From positions 34,668,501 to 34,732,500 of the forward strand of contig JAYKKI010000008.1 of assembly GCA_039881145.1 (NCBI GenBank): a stretch of DNA of 64,000 bases, given 5' to 3'. Each line of letters opens with the position of its first letter. Position 1 is the stretch's first letter. The position numbers and the translations under genes are program-made. This DNA is from Druceiella hillmani (taxonomy: Eukaryota > Arthropoda > Insecta > Lepidoptera > Hepialidae). A model generated the notes under the pieces. The model was not told where the DNA came from, did no database searches, and was given only the letters and a program-made list of their open reading frames with translations. Of the stretch, positions 1-12,310 are shown in pieces.

Positions 1-785
1 GAAAAAAATTAACAATATCTTTGAGACGCCAACCTCTCTAAATTGATTATACAGAATGTCACATTTGCTTGAACGTGATGATGTAATTCTTGAGCTAAAT
101 CATTCATTAAGAAGCATTATTGACAGTTGTCAGGTGTTCGTTGCAAGAAGTATATAGTTTTTACATTAAAAACAAATTATTAGGGATAATGCGTCTCAAA
201 AAACTTGTCAATGAAAAGAAGCTAGAAGAAGCGTCATATGTAATATTTGTCCAATTTAAGCTATTCATTATACTAATTAACCATATTAAGCTCTATTAAG
301 TGGAACAAATATCTAGACAGACAGTTTCACGATTCCATTCGTGTCTCTATATGTTTTCATCTGTCACACTATTTAATTTTTTAATTCGTACATTTAAATT
401 TTTATACTTGAAATTTTGCAAATACTTAAAATGGTAAGGCAAATTGACATATAAAATCTCAAATTTTTTTTTTATTATGCAAAGCTGGAGCGCTTTTTCC
501 GATATCCTGTCTAGTGAAATACTACTGAATAGGTAATTTTAGAATGTATTGAAGTTTTATTTAATTTTTTCTATTTTTAATTTTTAACCCAACTTTAATT
601 TTTCACCCTCATTTCGAAAAATCTGAAAAAAATCAAAATGCTAGCGTATGATTGTCAATTTGCATAATTGTCATTCAGACGAAAATAATCACACAAATCG
701 TTCGACGGATGCTGGAGTAATGAGTTAACGTAAACAAAATAGATCGTGCCACTACATGCTTAGGATTTACTATTGGTATCAGGAA
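1..785. other. AT-rich DNA, no gene recognised
   Basis: Low-complexity AT-rich sequence with many stops in all frames. I see no coding frame, RNA gene or mobile-element motif. Confidence 0.6.
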
Positions 786-900
786 TTCAATGATAGAGTC
801 CCTGCCCGAGATTTAAAATACTAATTTAAAACAGCAAGTCCCAAGGTCCCACGATTTAAGCAGGCAGTTCCATACACAGCATGAGAACTGAGGCTTGGGA
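786..900 (+). repeat. Dispersed ~110-120 bp repeat, copy A
   Basis: Opens with TTCAATGATAGAGTC, has TACTAATTT 33 bases later, then an ACAGCA block and an AGCAGGCAGT-like block. The same blocks, in the same order and at the same 33-base spacing, recur at 39,607 and 39,728, and in weaker form at 1,088. No coding potential. The family is not one I can name, and its edges are approximate. Confidence 0.6.
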
Positions 901-911
901 ACTGATAGAGA

Positions 912-957
912 ATTGACAGTAAACTGGCAATTCTTTTCAAATTGACAGTAAACTGTC
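912..957 (+). repeat. Short direct duplication
   Basis: AATTGACAGTAAACTG occurs twice within about 45 bases, directly after dispersed-repeat copy A. Probably a local slippage duplication. Confidence 0.6.
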
Positions 958-1087
958 TCACAGAGTTTCTGCATAAAATAAGCAATACTAATTTATGAAA
1001 AATAAAGAGCAGATTCGAAAGTCTCTCGACATATATCTATATTTAAATATCCCCACAGCTTTAAGTGTAAGAAATTGGAACCCGGAG

Positions 1088-1195
1088 TTTATTGGAAAGA
1101 AATCTACTTAATACTCAAAGTACTAATTTAAAAACAGCAGATCTTTAAGTTTCATGGCTAAGGTAGGCAGTGCCCCTGTTTCAACATATGTTCTA
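1088..1195 (+). repeat. Dispersed ~110-120 bp repeat, copy B (diverged)
   Basis: Shares TACTAATTTAAAAACAGCAG and the GGTAGGCAGT block with copies at 786, 39,607 and 39,728. The first 30 bases are poorly conserved. Same orientation as copy A, about 300 bases away. Confidence 0.5.
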
Positions 1196-2719
1196 AAATC
1201 AGCAAATGTTCTAAATTTCAGTCGAATAAAATTAAATTTCAACATTTTTTTTCCATTGTCCGAATTTAAAAATAACTCTTTTCTAACTTTTTGCTATTTA
1301 TTCCAGGTCTCTCTAAACTAAATTTGCATGAAATTCTGACATAAATATTAAAGATCATTCTATTAATTCTCTTCTATAGTAGTTTAAAACGACAATACAT
1401 TTACGTAATTAGTTCACAGATTAGTGTCTTTATAAGACCGCTCTTAACACTTCCCACGCAGCTTTCTAACACATTTTCTCCCCCCGTAACCAATAGGTAA
1501 GAGGTCGAGAAACTTTATTAACTTGTGTTCGTATCCTTTTAGGAAAAATCCTGGAAGAGTTTTCAATTTCACCGATGTAAACAGGTTGTTAACTACGATA
1601 ATAATGTTCCGGGATTATTTAATTACAAATGATGTTTATCTTAAGAATGATGGTAAATAATAAATATATTAGCGGTGGTACTTATGTATCGCTAGTATAC
1701 TTCATTAACTAGTAATTTAGAGTTTTCATATGTAACGGTATAAATGAATAAATTTTGATAAAAGAAACTAAATATTTAGAAAAAATTAGGACCATGATAA
1801 AGATTTCAATTAAATATTATTTTATGGTCAGTGTAATGTCAATTGACACTTCAACAGAGAAATGATTTTATTCCTGCTTACAAAAACTTAAATACGGTTT
1901 TGGACCTGGCACGCAATAGGTATTTATCAGGTATAAACGAATGTAAAGAGAGGAGTAAACGAATGTTTTTGTTGCACCTGTTGACATAATTTGACCTTTA
2001 GGTTGGAACAGGCTCTGTTGAGAAAGGCGGAATCTTTGTTACTTTTTATCACTTTCACCTATAAACATCTTATATAAATATATTTTTCAAATATTCTCTC
2101 CTTATGTAGGTAACTTGTCTTACTTTAGTACATACATTTTTAGTAGTAAATTTACATTTCTTTAATAGAAATCTACAAGGTCACGACACTGTATTTGATT
2201 TTCAAGTTCGCATTCAAGTATATTCTTTTTAATTAACTTTAATAAATTTCTTAGATCGCATACTGTTTACATTTCTCAATATTAAACTAATTATATTTAC
2301 TCTTACTATTAATTCTGAAAAAATTGTATATTGACAAATTAATAAAGTCGAAGAAAATAATAAGCTAGACTTTACTTTTCAAACTAAAAATAATTTGTGT
2401 ATTCCATTTGTTTAATTTTATAAAATAAAGTAGGAGTATAATTCAAGGTCAAATTACCATTTTTTTTTTAAATAAATGGTAACCAGTATGCACGCACGCA
2501 AGATATAATTAAGGGAAAAATGTGCATACACACACACATTTATACATATTTTTATATTATATTTAGTTTTATAATTATTCTGAATTTCTTATCGCATACA
2601 GTCAAAATGATTTTCTAAATGCACAAGAAAATTTTTTTTAACAAAACTATTAATGAGTTGGGGTACATTTTTTAATTTTATTAAAATTTCGAATGGATTT
2701 GCAATGTTATATTTAGCTT
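1196..2719. other. AT-rich DNA, nothing recognised
   Basis: Homopolymer-rich A/T sequence with no ORF of note. There is a short (CA)n-like run near 2,528. I see no gene or element. Confidence 0.6.
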
Positions 2720-2990
2720 TTGTTTCAGATATCCTCTACAAATAAGGAAATCTTATATGAGCATAATTTTTTTAGGGTTTTGTACCTCAAAAGAAAAAAA
2801 AGAAAGCCTTATAATATCACTCCTCTGTCTGGCTATCTGGTTGCATATCAACGCGTGGAGGCATCAAGTTAAAATTAATGTAAAACACTTAGGTTGTCCC
2901 TTGGAGCTGTAAAAAAGTCAAACTTCTGAGTCAACATAATAAAAAGCCCTAAAATTGGCCCATTTAAGCCCATTCGCAAATAGACCGAAA
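2720..2990 (+). repeat. Dispersed insect repeat ('AAAGCCTTATAA' family), copy 1
   Basis: The segment around 2,775-2,845 (a GGGTTTTGTACCTC run, then an A-rich stretch, then GAAAGCCTTATAA and a CTGTCTGGCTATCTGG stretch) resembles 13,590-13,690 (+) and the complement of 46,060-46,140. The bases up to about 2,990 look like the rest of the same unit. No intact reading frame. The relationship was judged by eye, and the family name is unknown to me. Confidence 0.4.
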
Positions 2991-3966
2991 TGGTACTTCC
3001 TGTTGACCAATAATCATGAAGTAAAAAAAATAAATATAAATTCAACAACTCTTTCAAACTTAAATAATATTTATGTCAGAATAGTGAAATTTTCTTAATA
3101 AAGACTAATTACGCATGATAAATTTTCTTCAGGAAATGCGATATTGCACGTATATTATTTTCCTTCAATTAGAATTGACTCATTAAAAAGGAAAGGTCTT
3201 TTAGAACATTTTAAAAATAGGCTATTGACAAAAAAACATGTCAGAAATAAATAGAATTCGCGCTACTAATAATACATATTTCCTGAGTTGTAAAATAAGC
3301 GTGCATGGTATTCCTATTAAATTATTTAACAATATTAATTTCTCACACCGCAAATATATTACAACTACTATATTCTATATACCTTTATAAAGAGTGTCTT
3401 TAAAAGGCGTAAAAACATCTACAGAATTCTAAAATTATAAGGTCTATGATAGTCTTTATAGTTTTTCTGCTGTCTTCTAGTCAGATTTTAGAAATCCTGT
3501 TTTTATATGATTTTTATGTCAGTAGTTTTGGAAATAAGACCTTATTTATTTTTGCAGGTTTAATTTTTTAACAAGGGGTTGGTTTATTTTTTTCACTGTT
3601 AGGTGTAAATAGTTACAAGTATAAAAGAATAAATGTAGTTCTATGGACATATAGAATTGCTTTATACTTTCGGCCTAAGAAAGTTTAATCATATTTTTGA
3701 GTTTAAATATTGTCTATATTGGATATAGATTCACGTTCAACCATAATCCCTTTTATATTTTCCCATTTTTTTCCTTTCTTCTCGTTTTTTCCCTGAGTTT
3801 TTTTACACTCATGCTCATATATCAGCTCAAGCTTTTTATTTATTTATTAAGTATAACGGCCAAGGATACACGTTTCATAGATTTTCTTTCGTCAAACATT
3901 TTACTCTTTTATAAAATATTCTCGTCAAAGTAATTCTTCAAATTTCTTCCAATATTCCATATCTTG

Positions 3967-3967
<1 letters not shown>
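2991..3967. other. AT-rich DNA, nothing recognised
   Basis: Contains a 78-codon AT-rich open frame at 3,697-3,933 dominated by Phe, Leu, Ser and Ile. Such composition is expected from T-rich DNA by chance, so I do not call a gene. Confidence 0.55.
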
Positions 3968-4029
<62 letters not shown>

Positions 4030-4030
4030 T
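3968..4030. repeat. (TA)n microsatellite
   Basis: About 60 bases of nearly pure TA dinucleotide ending in ACATATAT. Confidence 0.95.
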
Positions 4031-5970
4031 GTGTTTATTTCTAAAATGTTTCTCATTTTGTCGATTTTTTTTAATAAACTTTCGACTCTTCCGAGGTACG
4101 CTGTAGTTACGCCACAGGAAACTTACTAAAGGAGAAAAATCTCAATCCCCAATGTACCGATTAATTAAAATATTAAAAATTTTACATGGACCTCAGATAA
4201 CAATACTATTTCTTTCCCGGTAAGTGTACTTTTCCTTTATCTATCTTATTCTGCCTTGCCCTTCGTGATCAAAGAGTTGAATAAAGGAACATGTCTGTTA
4301 TTTTCATTATTTGTAAATTTAAGTCAAAATGGCCCGACAAAATTTATTATAGATTTCCTGCAAAAATATACAAATAAGGATAAGGTTGAAGCTAATTTTC
4401 TAAGAGAAATTTATGCCTCGAATTATTATTCAGAAACTTTATATTCAACTGCAAATTTTTTTATCAATTCCTAGCTAATAGAGAAAATGTGAGTGTTTTA
4501 CTTGAACAATTACTAGAGGTATTATGACATCTATAGTACCACATAATTTTAATTGTGCTTTTCCTTCTTGAACAAGAAGTAAAAGTATGGACATAACTTG
4601 GCAATTTTAATTATTTGAGAATTTAACTAAAAGGCTCAGTAAATAATATTATTGATTCCCGTGAAAAGAGAGAATTAAAGATAAAGCTGAAACTATCCTC
4701 GAAAGAGAAATTTATGCTTCATATAGTAACTGAGTAATATTATACCTTCTGTAAAGATTACTAATCAATACATGGAGATTAGAGAAAATATGTGTGCTTC
4801 ACTTACATAAATAAGCGTTAGAGTTAGTGTTATTATATATGTGACATCACATAACACAAATTTAACAGCAATGTAAAAGCAAAGATTGCTAATATCCCAC
4901 TTGAAGATGTTGTAATACAACGAAACCTAGGTCGTGGTAAAGAAATTAAAGAAAGTAGAAATAATACTACATCACGTAGTTTCATTTATTTGTGAATAAA
5001 GAAATATGTAAAAAATTTTAAACTATAGAAAGTCGTAATAGAAATAAATAAACAAATGAGTATAAAACGTATTTTAAATATTTATCTCTACTATAAAATA
5101 ATATCAAAATGATTTTACAAAAATCGAACGAAAATATTTTAATAAAATTACATAATAATTGACATTTGAAAATATTTTTATGTAATAATCTTAATTTGTA
5201 TATTCGACTTAGCTATAATTTATTATTCTGTCATATTCGATTAAGAGATAAAAACAAAATACGTTATGAATATATTTCATGGAAGAAGCATACATGATGA
5301 AAATATCGCTGCGGGAAATATTCGATAATTACGAAAAAACGATGAAATTGTAATACATAAATTTTCTTATAATTATACTGTGTTATTACGGGCAAATATA
5401 ATAATATAATTAGAATATTAAATTCAACATAGATTTCCTTACATATTAAAAAAATATTAAAAGTAGCTCGTTAGAATTCAGACATAAAATATAATTATTC
5501 AAAACATATTTAAACAGGTTCAGAACTTTGTAAATGCCTCCTAAATTTTCAACGTTTTTAATTACAAATTAAAAACTTATGAAGGTTGCTTTAAAAAAAA
5601 ACTCTTATCGACCGATGTTAGAAAATAAAATAAACAAATGTTCATAAAAAGTTTATTAATGACATAAAATTAAAGCATTAGGCGGACAAAGCTCAGTTGT
5701 AATTATAATTGCTTCTATTAAAATTTTAAGAATTGTAGGAATATGACAAAAAGTAATTATAGATACTGAAATTGTGGTTAACCAGATAGCACAATAATAT
5801 TTTAATGAAAATGGGATGAAATTTGAAATCATCATATCACTTCAGAGCCAGAGAGAATAATTTATAAATAAACGGACCATATTAGGTGCATATAACGATG
5901 ACTAAAATAAAAATTTTCATTATATATTTTAATTTATTTTTATAAGCATATAATAATAGGATATATTAAT
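4031..5970. other. AT-rich DNA, nothing recognised
   Basis: A 72-codon open frame at 4,256-4,474 has no recognisable domain and is within chance expectation for this composition. The rest is dense in stops. Confidence 0.55.
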
Positions 5971-6210
5971 TTGGCAACTCGTAAACCGGCCATCTCTGCA
6001 CGTAAACTTTTCAATTTTTTATATGTAGTCAATAAAACCAATCGTTGGTTATATGAGAACTATCGGTATCTAACTCCTATAAATGGTTTAGGCTATATTT
6101 TAAAAGATATATCTGTTAATTTATATAAAATCAATAAAAGAGATGTTAGACCCTTTAGTACTGCAACATATATTTTACATAATAATTACAATATGTGCCT
6201 TTTTAAGTAA
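5971..6210 (+). pseudogene. Open frame of unknown origin
   Basis: A 79-codon frame that opens with TTG rather than ATG. Its translation is less low-complexity than its surroundings, with an early basic stretch (RKPAISARKLF) and spread-out Trp, Tyr and Arg. I recognise no family. It lies 150 bases upstream of a second decayed frame (6,366-6,680) in a different phase, so both could derive from one dead gene of a transposon or an integrated virus. No catalytic motif is visible and that origin is inference only. It may equally be a chance ORF. Confidence 0.25.
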
Positions 6211-6365
6211 TCGCTTGAATTTCAAAGATATTCTCAGTACTAAATTAACAAATGAACGTGGATCATTCTTAAGATCTACATTGGGTATTAGGTACTAGCA
6301 TACATAGGGTCATCATATTCGTATTATTTATCATCTGGACGCTTCAATATCTCCCTAAACTCTAG

Positions 6366-6680
6366 TTACAAACACCCCAAAATGAAGAGTGGATGAATTT
6401 AATGGACCACTCTCGAGGTATCTATAACGATCTCGTTGATACTCAGGATTGATAATATAATCTCTACATGTCAAATATACCCGGCGAAGGCAAATATTCG
6501 GCAAGCCGCTTAAATACCAAGCTGATACTGCCAATTCCACGTCTCGTTAGAAAACCGGTAGACGCCAGATATCTGACTACGTTGACAGATCTATTGCAAA
6601 CCGTCTATGCACTGGAAACTTCAAGTATGGGATCGAGCTTGGAAACTGTTAAGGACTCCAATATAGAAGCAGATTTTTGA
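6366..6680 (+). pseudogene. Decayed coding frame, unknown protein
   Basis: One frame reads for about 105 codons from 6,366 to the TGA at 6,678, interrupted only by two adjacent stops (TGA TAA, 6,450-6,455). Downstream of these an ATG at 6,468 opens 70 codons. The translation on both sides (for example EWMNLMDHSRG before, then IPRLVRKPVDARYLTTLTDL) has balanced, protein-like composition with higher GC than the flanks. This suggests a once-translated exon or a mobile-element or paleoviral gene. I do not recognise the family. No membrane segment, zinc finger or nuclease motif is visible. Confidence 0.4.
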
Positions 6681-6720
6681 GAGGAAGCTTCGCAGATACA
6701 AACACGTAGCAGACACAGAC

Positions 6721-8923
6721 ATATTCATAAATAATTAGGGTAAGTTATTAGTCGTCTTATTTGTGACACTATTTGTAATAACTAAATATTTAAACAAATG
6801 TTCATTTCTAAAATATCTTTTCTCTCATCGAATTCCTTAACTCGCCACGCAGTGGTCACTCTCATAATCGTGTGTATTAGTTTATATTTTTTTATTATCC
6901 ACAATTACTGTATGGATCTGTATTTTTTTAATATTAAATTTAATTCGTGAAAGATGAAACACCTTTATCTTTTTCATTAGTTACCTTTTATTAGAAATAT
7001 TAATATTATTATTATTATTTTGCCACTTAATTTTTTATAGTATACGTAAGCAGTCATATTCCTTTTTTCTTCCAGCGATCTGCTGAAATTTGGACATTGA
7101 AAAAGGAAATATTTAGTTAACTGGTTTTTTCAAATTGTCACAACCTGCGTTGATACTTAATCGATATTTTCTGTTGGGTTTTTTTCCCACCGCTATAAGA
7201 AAAATCGAGTACAATTTTTTATCAATGTTATTATTGCGTAAAATATTTCGTCTACCATTTTTGGCTATATGTACATAGTCAGTGAATAATAGTTTAATCG
7301 TACTGGTCTCAAAATTTAATAAGTTAAATACTTTATGAAAAGTAACACAATTTTATTTTAGGATTATATTTACTGCACTTTCACTTTTGTTACTATTTGC
7401 CCAACACAATTATATTAATTATATATTCAACTGAATTACATTAATTAGTCATTTTCAAAATATAAACGAAATATTGCGTAATTATTTCGAAAAAAAGTTT
7501 AAAATTATGTCATTACAATATTTTTGCTTACTTTCTAAGCCATATTAAACTAATATTTTTTTTGGTATCTTACGAACTGTCTAAAAGATTAGTTAAAGTG
7601 AAATTGTTTTTTCACTACTTAAATTTATTAATATAAAATAAAATTTGTTAAATAACTAAAATTTATTATGCAACAATATATAATATAGGATAACTAACTA
7701 GTTAGGCTTGGTAATTAGATAAAATGCGTTGATCGAGTAGAGAAGTGTAGTACTTAATTTAAACAGTTAAATCATTAAGCATTTTTGATAAATTTGATTT
7801 GGATAATAAGTACCAAAGAAAACACAGCTAAGAATAAAACAAACGTAAATACTAAGTCACTTGTTACTTAACCCGCAGCTGCATTCCAGGCATTCAAACT
7901 ATCCTCAAGCTTTAAATAAAACTTAGCAGGATAGAATATTATTAAGTATGTTCTAAAAAAATAAAAGGATATTTTTCCATTACATAAAAAAATATTTGCT
8001 TTATCTCGTTTCAATTGCACTGAATTCAAAAGAAACGTTTAAAAAATTTCCATCAAATTTGAGTTCATTTGATTACACGATATTTAACCAGTCGTTGTTA
8101 GTAAAACACTGGTGCAAAAAGAGCCTCGCTTTGCAGCTCTATAAGTTCACTTCTCTTTTCGATCTATTATTCTTTTAATCAGCTGAGAGTTAGTCTCAGT
8201 CAAATTTTTCAATAAATTTTTACACGGCATGTTGATTTTTTTACAAGTTCAGAAATTTTCACCATAGGGAGCGATTTGTAAAAAAAATAATTTTTAAGCA
8301 TTGGCTTACGGTGAGTTCACTTTAATAGCATTATTAAGTGCAAAATAGATGAATATATTCTGTTCACACTACAACTGGCGATGCCAGAGTGAATGTATTT
8401 TAATATTTTGAAATTTTCTACATGTTCTGATCAGATGATTTAAAATCCCAATAAACACTTTTCCGTTGTTCAAGCCAGTTTTTAAAACACCCATTAGTTA
8501 CTAATTGTTCTAGTTAAAAGAATATTATGGGGGTACCTACTACTTTCACACAGGGTTGTTATATGCAATTGATATCCGGTGTAATATTGCATAAAAGTAA
8601 CTTTTCTCCCTAGAGTAAATCTAGACTAAAAATAATCTACATAATGTTCAAAATAAAGTAAATTTAAAAACTTAAAGATTGAAGTTATTTTTAATAAACA
8701 AGATTAAAAAATGGCAAAATGAAAGTAAATAAATTACGAGAATTGGAGAATAGCTGGAAACTTATTAAGAATAATATAAAAGAGAGTAAAGAAGAAGCCT
8801 GCGTAGTTTACATAGGCATATAAGTAGTAATCTGAAGTGAAGACAGTTTGCTTCTGAACGATGCCCGTTCTAATAAAACCCATCTATATATTTAAATAAG
8901 AAAAACAATTTAACTCGAAATAC
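6721..8923. other. AT-rich DNA, nothing recognised
   Basis: Long A/T-rich stretch. The 60-codon frame at 7,996-8,178 is unremarkable and has no recognisable motif. Confidence 0.55.
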
Positions 8924-9145
8924 GTGCGTCTGAAACGCGCGAATGAAACTACGAAATTCAGTTCAAGTTGGATGAAATTCTCGTGTCGAAAGGCAAGTAG
9001 CGTACTACGATTATATTTCCGCATCTTTTGGCGTCAAACACTGTTTCCGGTGGCCTATTTCCTCTTCGTAATTGCACGGGGCGTGAGATTTCCAGTTGTC
9101 GGTTTGTCTCTATGTGAGGGCTACATGAAATACATTTGACAGTTT
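8910..9145. other. GC-richer island, possible exon or conserved non-coding element
   Basis: About 230 bases with clearly higher GC and CpG content than the surroundings (for example CGTGCGTCTGAAACGCGCG). A 71-codon frame (8,924-9,139, +) spans it but ends without splice-like or domain evidence. I cannot assign a protein. It could be a regulatory element, an old exon or a repeat fragment. Confidence 0.3.
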
Positions 9146-10550
9146 TATAAATTAATAGCTGATAAGAGACAAGTTGGAAGTAGCCTTTTTGATTCGGTAG
9201 TTTTTGTTTATTTATATTTGGTCTTATTTCTTAATACACGACAAATGCAGCAAATACGACAATCAGATAAAATTTTATGATACTTGGATCCTTTTAAAAG
9301 TCATGAATTAATATACCATGTTTTACATAAAATAACAAATAGGAACTTATTTTAAAAACTAAAGAAAAATATTTTAAGCAAACATAATTAAAGTTTTTTT
9401 TAATTGAAAATGTTTTTCTGTTACGATAAATATTTAAGAAAAAAGTCAGCTTATAAATTGTCACTATAGTTTTAAATTTAAACCGTGGATACCAACACCA
9501 ATGGCTATTTTCGTCAAATGCAAAATAAATTATCAAAATAATTTTTAAATCTTATAGTAAATCACAGATATTCGGAGAATTACTTTTAAGATGTCTTCGA
9601 ATGTATAATGAAAATAAAAGCTCCTTTCCTAAAACAACATTTTATAATTTTGCTAAGAATTACGGGATAATTTTCCTGTAAAAGTTTTCGGAAAACTAAC
9701 CATTATTTTTTGGATATATTGTGTTTATGTCTATTTAGTTTTTATCTTATCTTAATCTATATGTTTTTAAATTTGAACCTGAAAAATTATATGTACGATT
9801 GATATAATTTGATTTAATTATAGTTTGTATTTTTACTGATCTATACGAAAATTCTGTCAGAACAAAGCTTACTTTTAATTATTGAAATAGGCGGTTCTCT
9901 ATTTAATGAAAATGTATTTTTTTGGTTTAAAATAGCTGTAATTCGGAGATGTGTTGACTAATTTTCATGATTATTTTTTGTTTGCAAGGTACAGGTTAGA
10001 ATAAATTTTATATAAATATGGTGGGCATCTGTTAATATACTACGAAGATTTCGTAAGGATCTCATCAGCGAATCAGAGTAGAAGGCTTCTCTGAAAATTG
10101 TGATACAAAGATTAAACCTATTTGACATGTTTTCATAAGTTCTTTAGTCTTATATAATGACGAGATTTAATAATGGAGCTAAAAAGCTGAACCCATTTAT
10201 GGCGAAAGGTGGATTCATCAAGTGTAAGCTCCTTAGACTTATCTAGATAAGCTCTTTGGTCACAAATGGCGATCAGCGATCAGCGTTCAGGCGATCAGGA
10301 TCTGATAATGGAGTTTAAAATAATGACAAGAACTCCTCTTCATCGTTGCCTTAGTTTGACTTTTCTTAATGAATTTTTTATCAGAGGTAGTGGTCAAGCT
10401 GTAGTGATGGAACTGGTAGATGGTAATTGAAACTTATCAACGAGGAGCACGTTCATCGTCTTTAGACTTGTTTGACTTATCTGGGTCAGAAATTAGTGAG
10501 AGAAACCAACTAGTAGTGAAGAGTAAACTCATCGGGTTTTTACTAGTAAC
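9146..10550. other. AT-rich DNA preceding a copia remnant
   Basis: No intact gene. 10,100-10,550 may hold the decayed gag of the copia remnant that follows, but I could not read a convincing frame. Near 10,266-10,300 there is a short repeat of GCGATCA words. Confidence 0.45.
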
Positions 10551-10681
10551 TGTGATGCTTGATATATAGATCCCGGTGCTTCAATGCACATGACCAAACC
10601 AAGTAATCTACCACAAGAAGAGAAAATACCACTTGTCAAAAAAATAAAGGTTGCAAATGACGAATTTTTATTAGTATAAAG
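10551..10681 (+). pseudogene. Ty1/copia protease remnant
   Basis: In one frame the sequence reads YIDPGASMHMTKP, matching the Ty1/copia aspartic-protease active-site region (family pattern W-x-x-D-S-G-A-S-x-H-M-T). The Trp codon two residues before the Ile is TGA (10,560-10,562), and the catalytic D-S-G is D-P-G, so this copy is inactive. The frame continues through LPQEEKIPLVKKIKVANDEF, like the strand after the active site in copia proteases, and stops at TAA (about 10,677). Nothing of the integrase or of the main part of the reverse transcriptase follows. RNase H sequence begins within about 250 bases, so the element is internally deleted. Confidence 0.75.
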
Positions 10682-10904
10682 TTCCGATCAAGTAAATCTA
10701 GCTTTAAGAAACAAGAACAACTTGCAAATTGGGTATATACCAAATACAGTGATTGAAACATGACCTTAATAAAATATTACTGTGAGACCTAGAAAGAAAA
10801 TTACACTAAGTATAATGAGGAAGGACTCCTGTGTAATATTGAAAGTTCAATGACCTCTATTTCTCTGAACTACAATAAAGTAGTCTCATCATAGCTCTGA
10901 AAAA

Positions 10905-11330
10905 TTAAAAATGTCAACCAAAAGTGTACTGTCAATTGCTGGATATGTATTTCTTAAAAATGGAGCTGCCATTACCTAGTCTACCCAAGACCAACGAATA
11001 GTAGCTTCATCTATAAGCGAGGCAGAATTTATGGCTGCCTGTGCAGCCACCAAAGAAACTTTATGTTTAAAACAACTATTGACTTATTTAGTGAATTAAA
11101 ACAAAATTCTTTGTGCATTAGCATTGTCAATTAAATTGCTATCAATATAATTAAAAACGGTGATTTTTACAAGTGTTGCAAACAAATATTAAATAGAATT
11201 TCGTGAAAGAAAAATATTATGCCAAAATTATTAGTTTAAATTATATTCACATAAAGAATCAGTATATTGGTATTTTTACCAAAGCTTTACCCAAAGAAAA
11301 TTTAAATTGTTAAGAGACAATGTTGGACTG
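10905..11330 (+). pseudogene. Ty1/copia RNase H remnant
   Basis: Translation shows the copia RNase H signature: AGYVFLKNGAAIT, then a TAG where the family has Trp, then IVASSISEAEFMAACAATKE (the conserved S-x-x-E-A-E-[FY] motif) and LKQLLTYL. Further on, after frameshifts, a KEKYY-like strand appears, and at 11,277-11,300 TKALPKEN, the C-terminal T-K-P/A-L-P motif. Full copia elements have roughly 3 kb between protease and RNase H, but here they are about 300 bases apart. LTRs were not found. A TGTTGGACTGTC at about 11,319 sits where a 3' LTR could start, but no second copy is visible. Confidence 0.8.
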
Positions 11331-11345
11331 TCAAAATTAAGGAAG

Positions 11346-12084
11346 AAAAATTATACTTAATGTTTAATTGTCTTGTTACAAATCTCAAATATAAAACATA
11401 AATAAAAGTTGTTTAAATTAATGAAAAGATTAATGTAGTAAGTGGCCTTATTCAGTAAAGTAATCCCATTTCTAATTTAACTTTGTTTAAATATACTCGG
11501 TGGGTCGACTCGAATTTGGTAAGAGTATTAACATATTAGTATAATTTAAATTACGAACTTTTATTATTGTATGCTAGCGTTACGATATATTTATATTGAG
11601 TGATAATAACATACTAAGCAATGTACATTGTCTATAGCTCACTTGTTCTGCTCTCTCTGCTCGGTGACATTTTTGTACTGTATGTTACGCGTCAATTTGA
11701 ATTGAATCCATGATATAAAACTGACTTTTTACTTCAAATATATCAGAAGTTTTATCATGATTAAATTTTCTATAGAATATTTGTTTTTGTTACGATGCCC
11801 CTGATATGTTGCCCATTTAATTTTTTTGATGCCTTAATAAAACAAGAGACCCTTCGAAATTTGTTTTCTTAGTCCGTCTAAGCGCTGGTTATAATAGATT
11901 TACAGTTTCTATCGACCTATTCTTAAAATGTTAACTTTTCTGAAAATATATAAACAACAACTAATCAACTCATTACCACATAATTACTCAAAGAATAAAA
12001 CGTGGGATAGAAACCACCAAGAATGTTTTGAATCGACCTGTCGTTTTAAAAGTTGATTACCTAAGTCTGAAACAATTTTAATTT
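11346..12084. other. AT-rich DNA, nothing recognised
   Basis: May include the decayed 3' LTR of the copia remnant in its first 200 bases. No gene or other repeat is recognised. Confidence 0.45.
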
Positions 12085-12310
12085 CTCATGAGCTCTAAGT
12101 AAAGTCCAATTAAGCCAAGACTTGGTTTCTTTATTGACCCTGTATATCCAGTTAGTAAGGTCAGGGAATGTTCAAATGTAATAGCGCTCCGTGAGTTATT
12201 ATGCCGCCTAATGGAAAATGTCTTGAATAAACTCGCACGACTTATATTGGGAATGGTATTTTTAGTGTTCGTTTGTTACTTAACTTGGGAATATATTTCA
12301 TTTTAAGAAG
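12085..12310 (+). repeat. ~220 bp dispersed repeat with conserved core, copy 1
   Basis: Matches the complement of 47,570-47,798 over its whole length. The core around GCCGCCTAATGGAAAATGTC and TGAATAAACTCG is nearly identical, and the flanks (CAGTTAG, ATATATTTCATTTTAAG) are recognisable. No ORF spans it. Likely a MITE or other non-autonomous element, or a duplicated conserved element. Terminal repeats are not clear. Confidence 0.65.

Noticed and set aside
9294..9536. 80-codon minus-strand ORF
   Set aside because: Aromatic and Lys/Asn-rich composition as expected from AT-rich DNA, with no motif or conservation evidence.
11319..11560. 3' LTR of the plus-strand copia remnant starting TGTTGGACTGTC
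   Set aside because: No second LTR copy and no clear end were found, so it is not listed as a feature.
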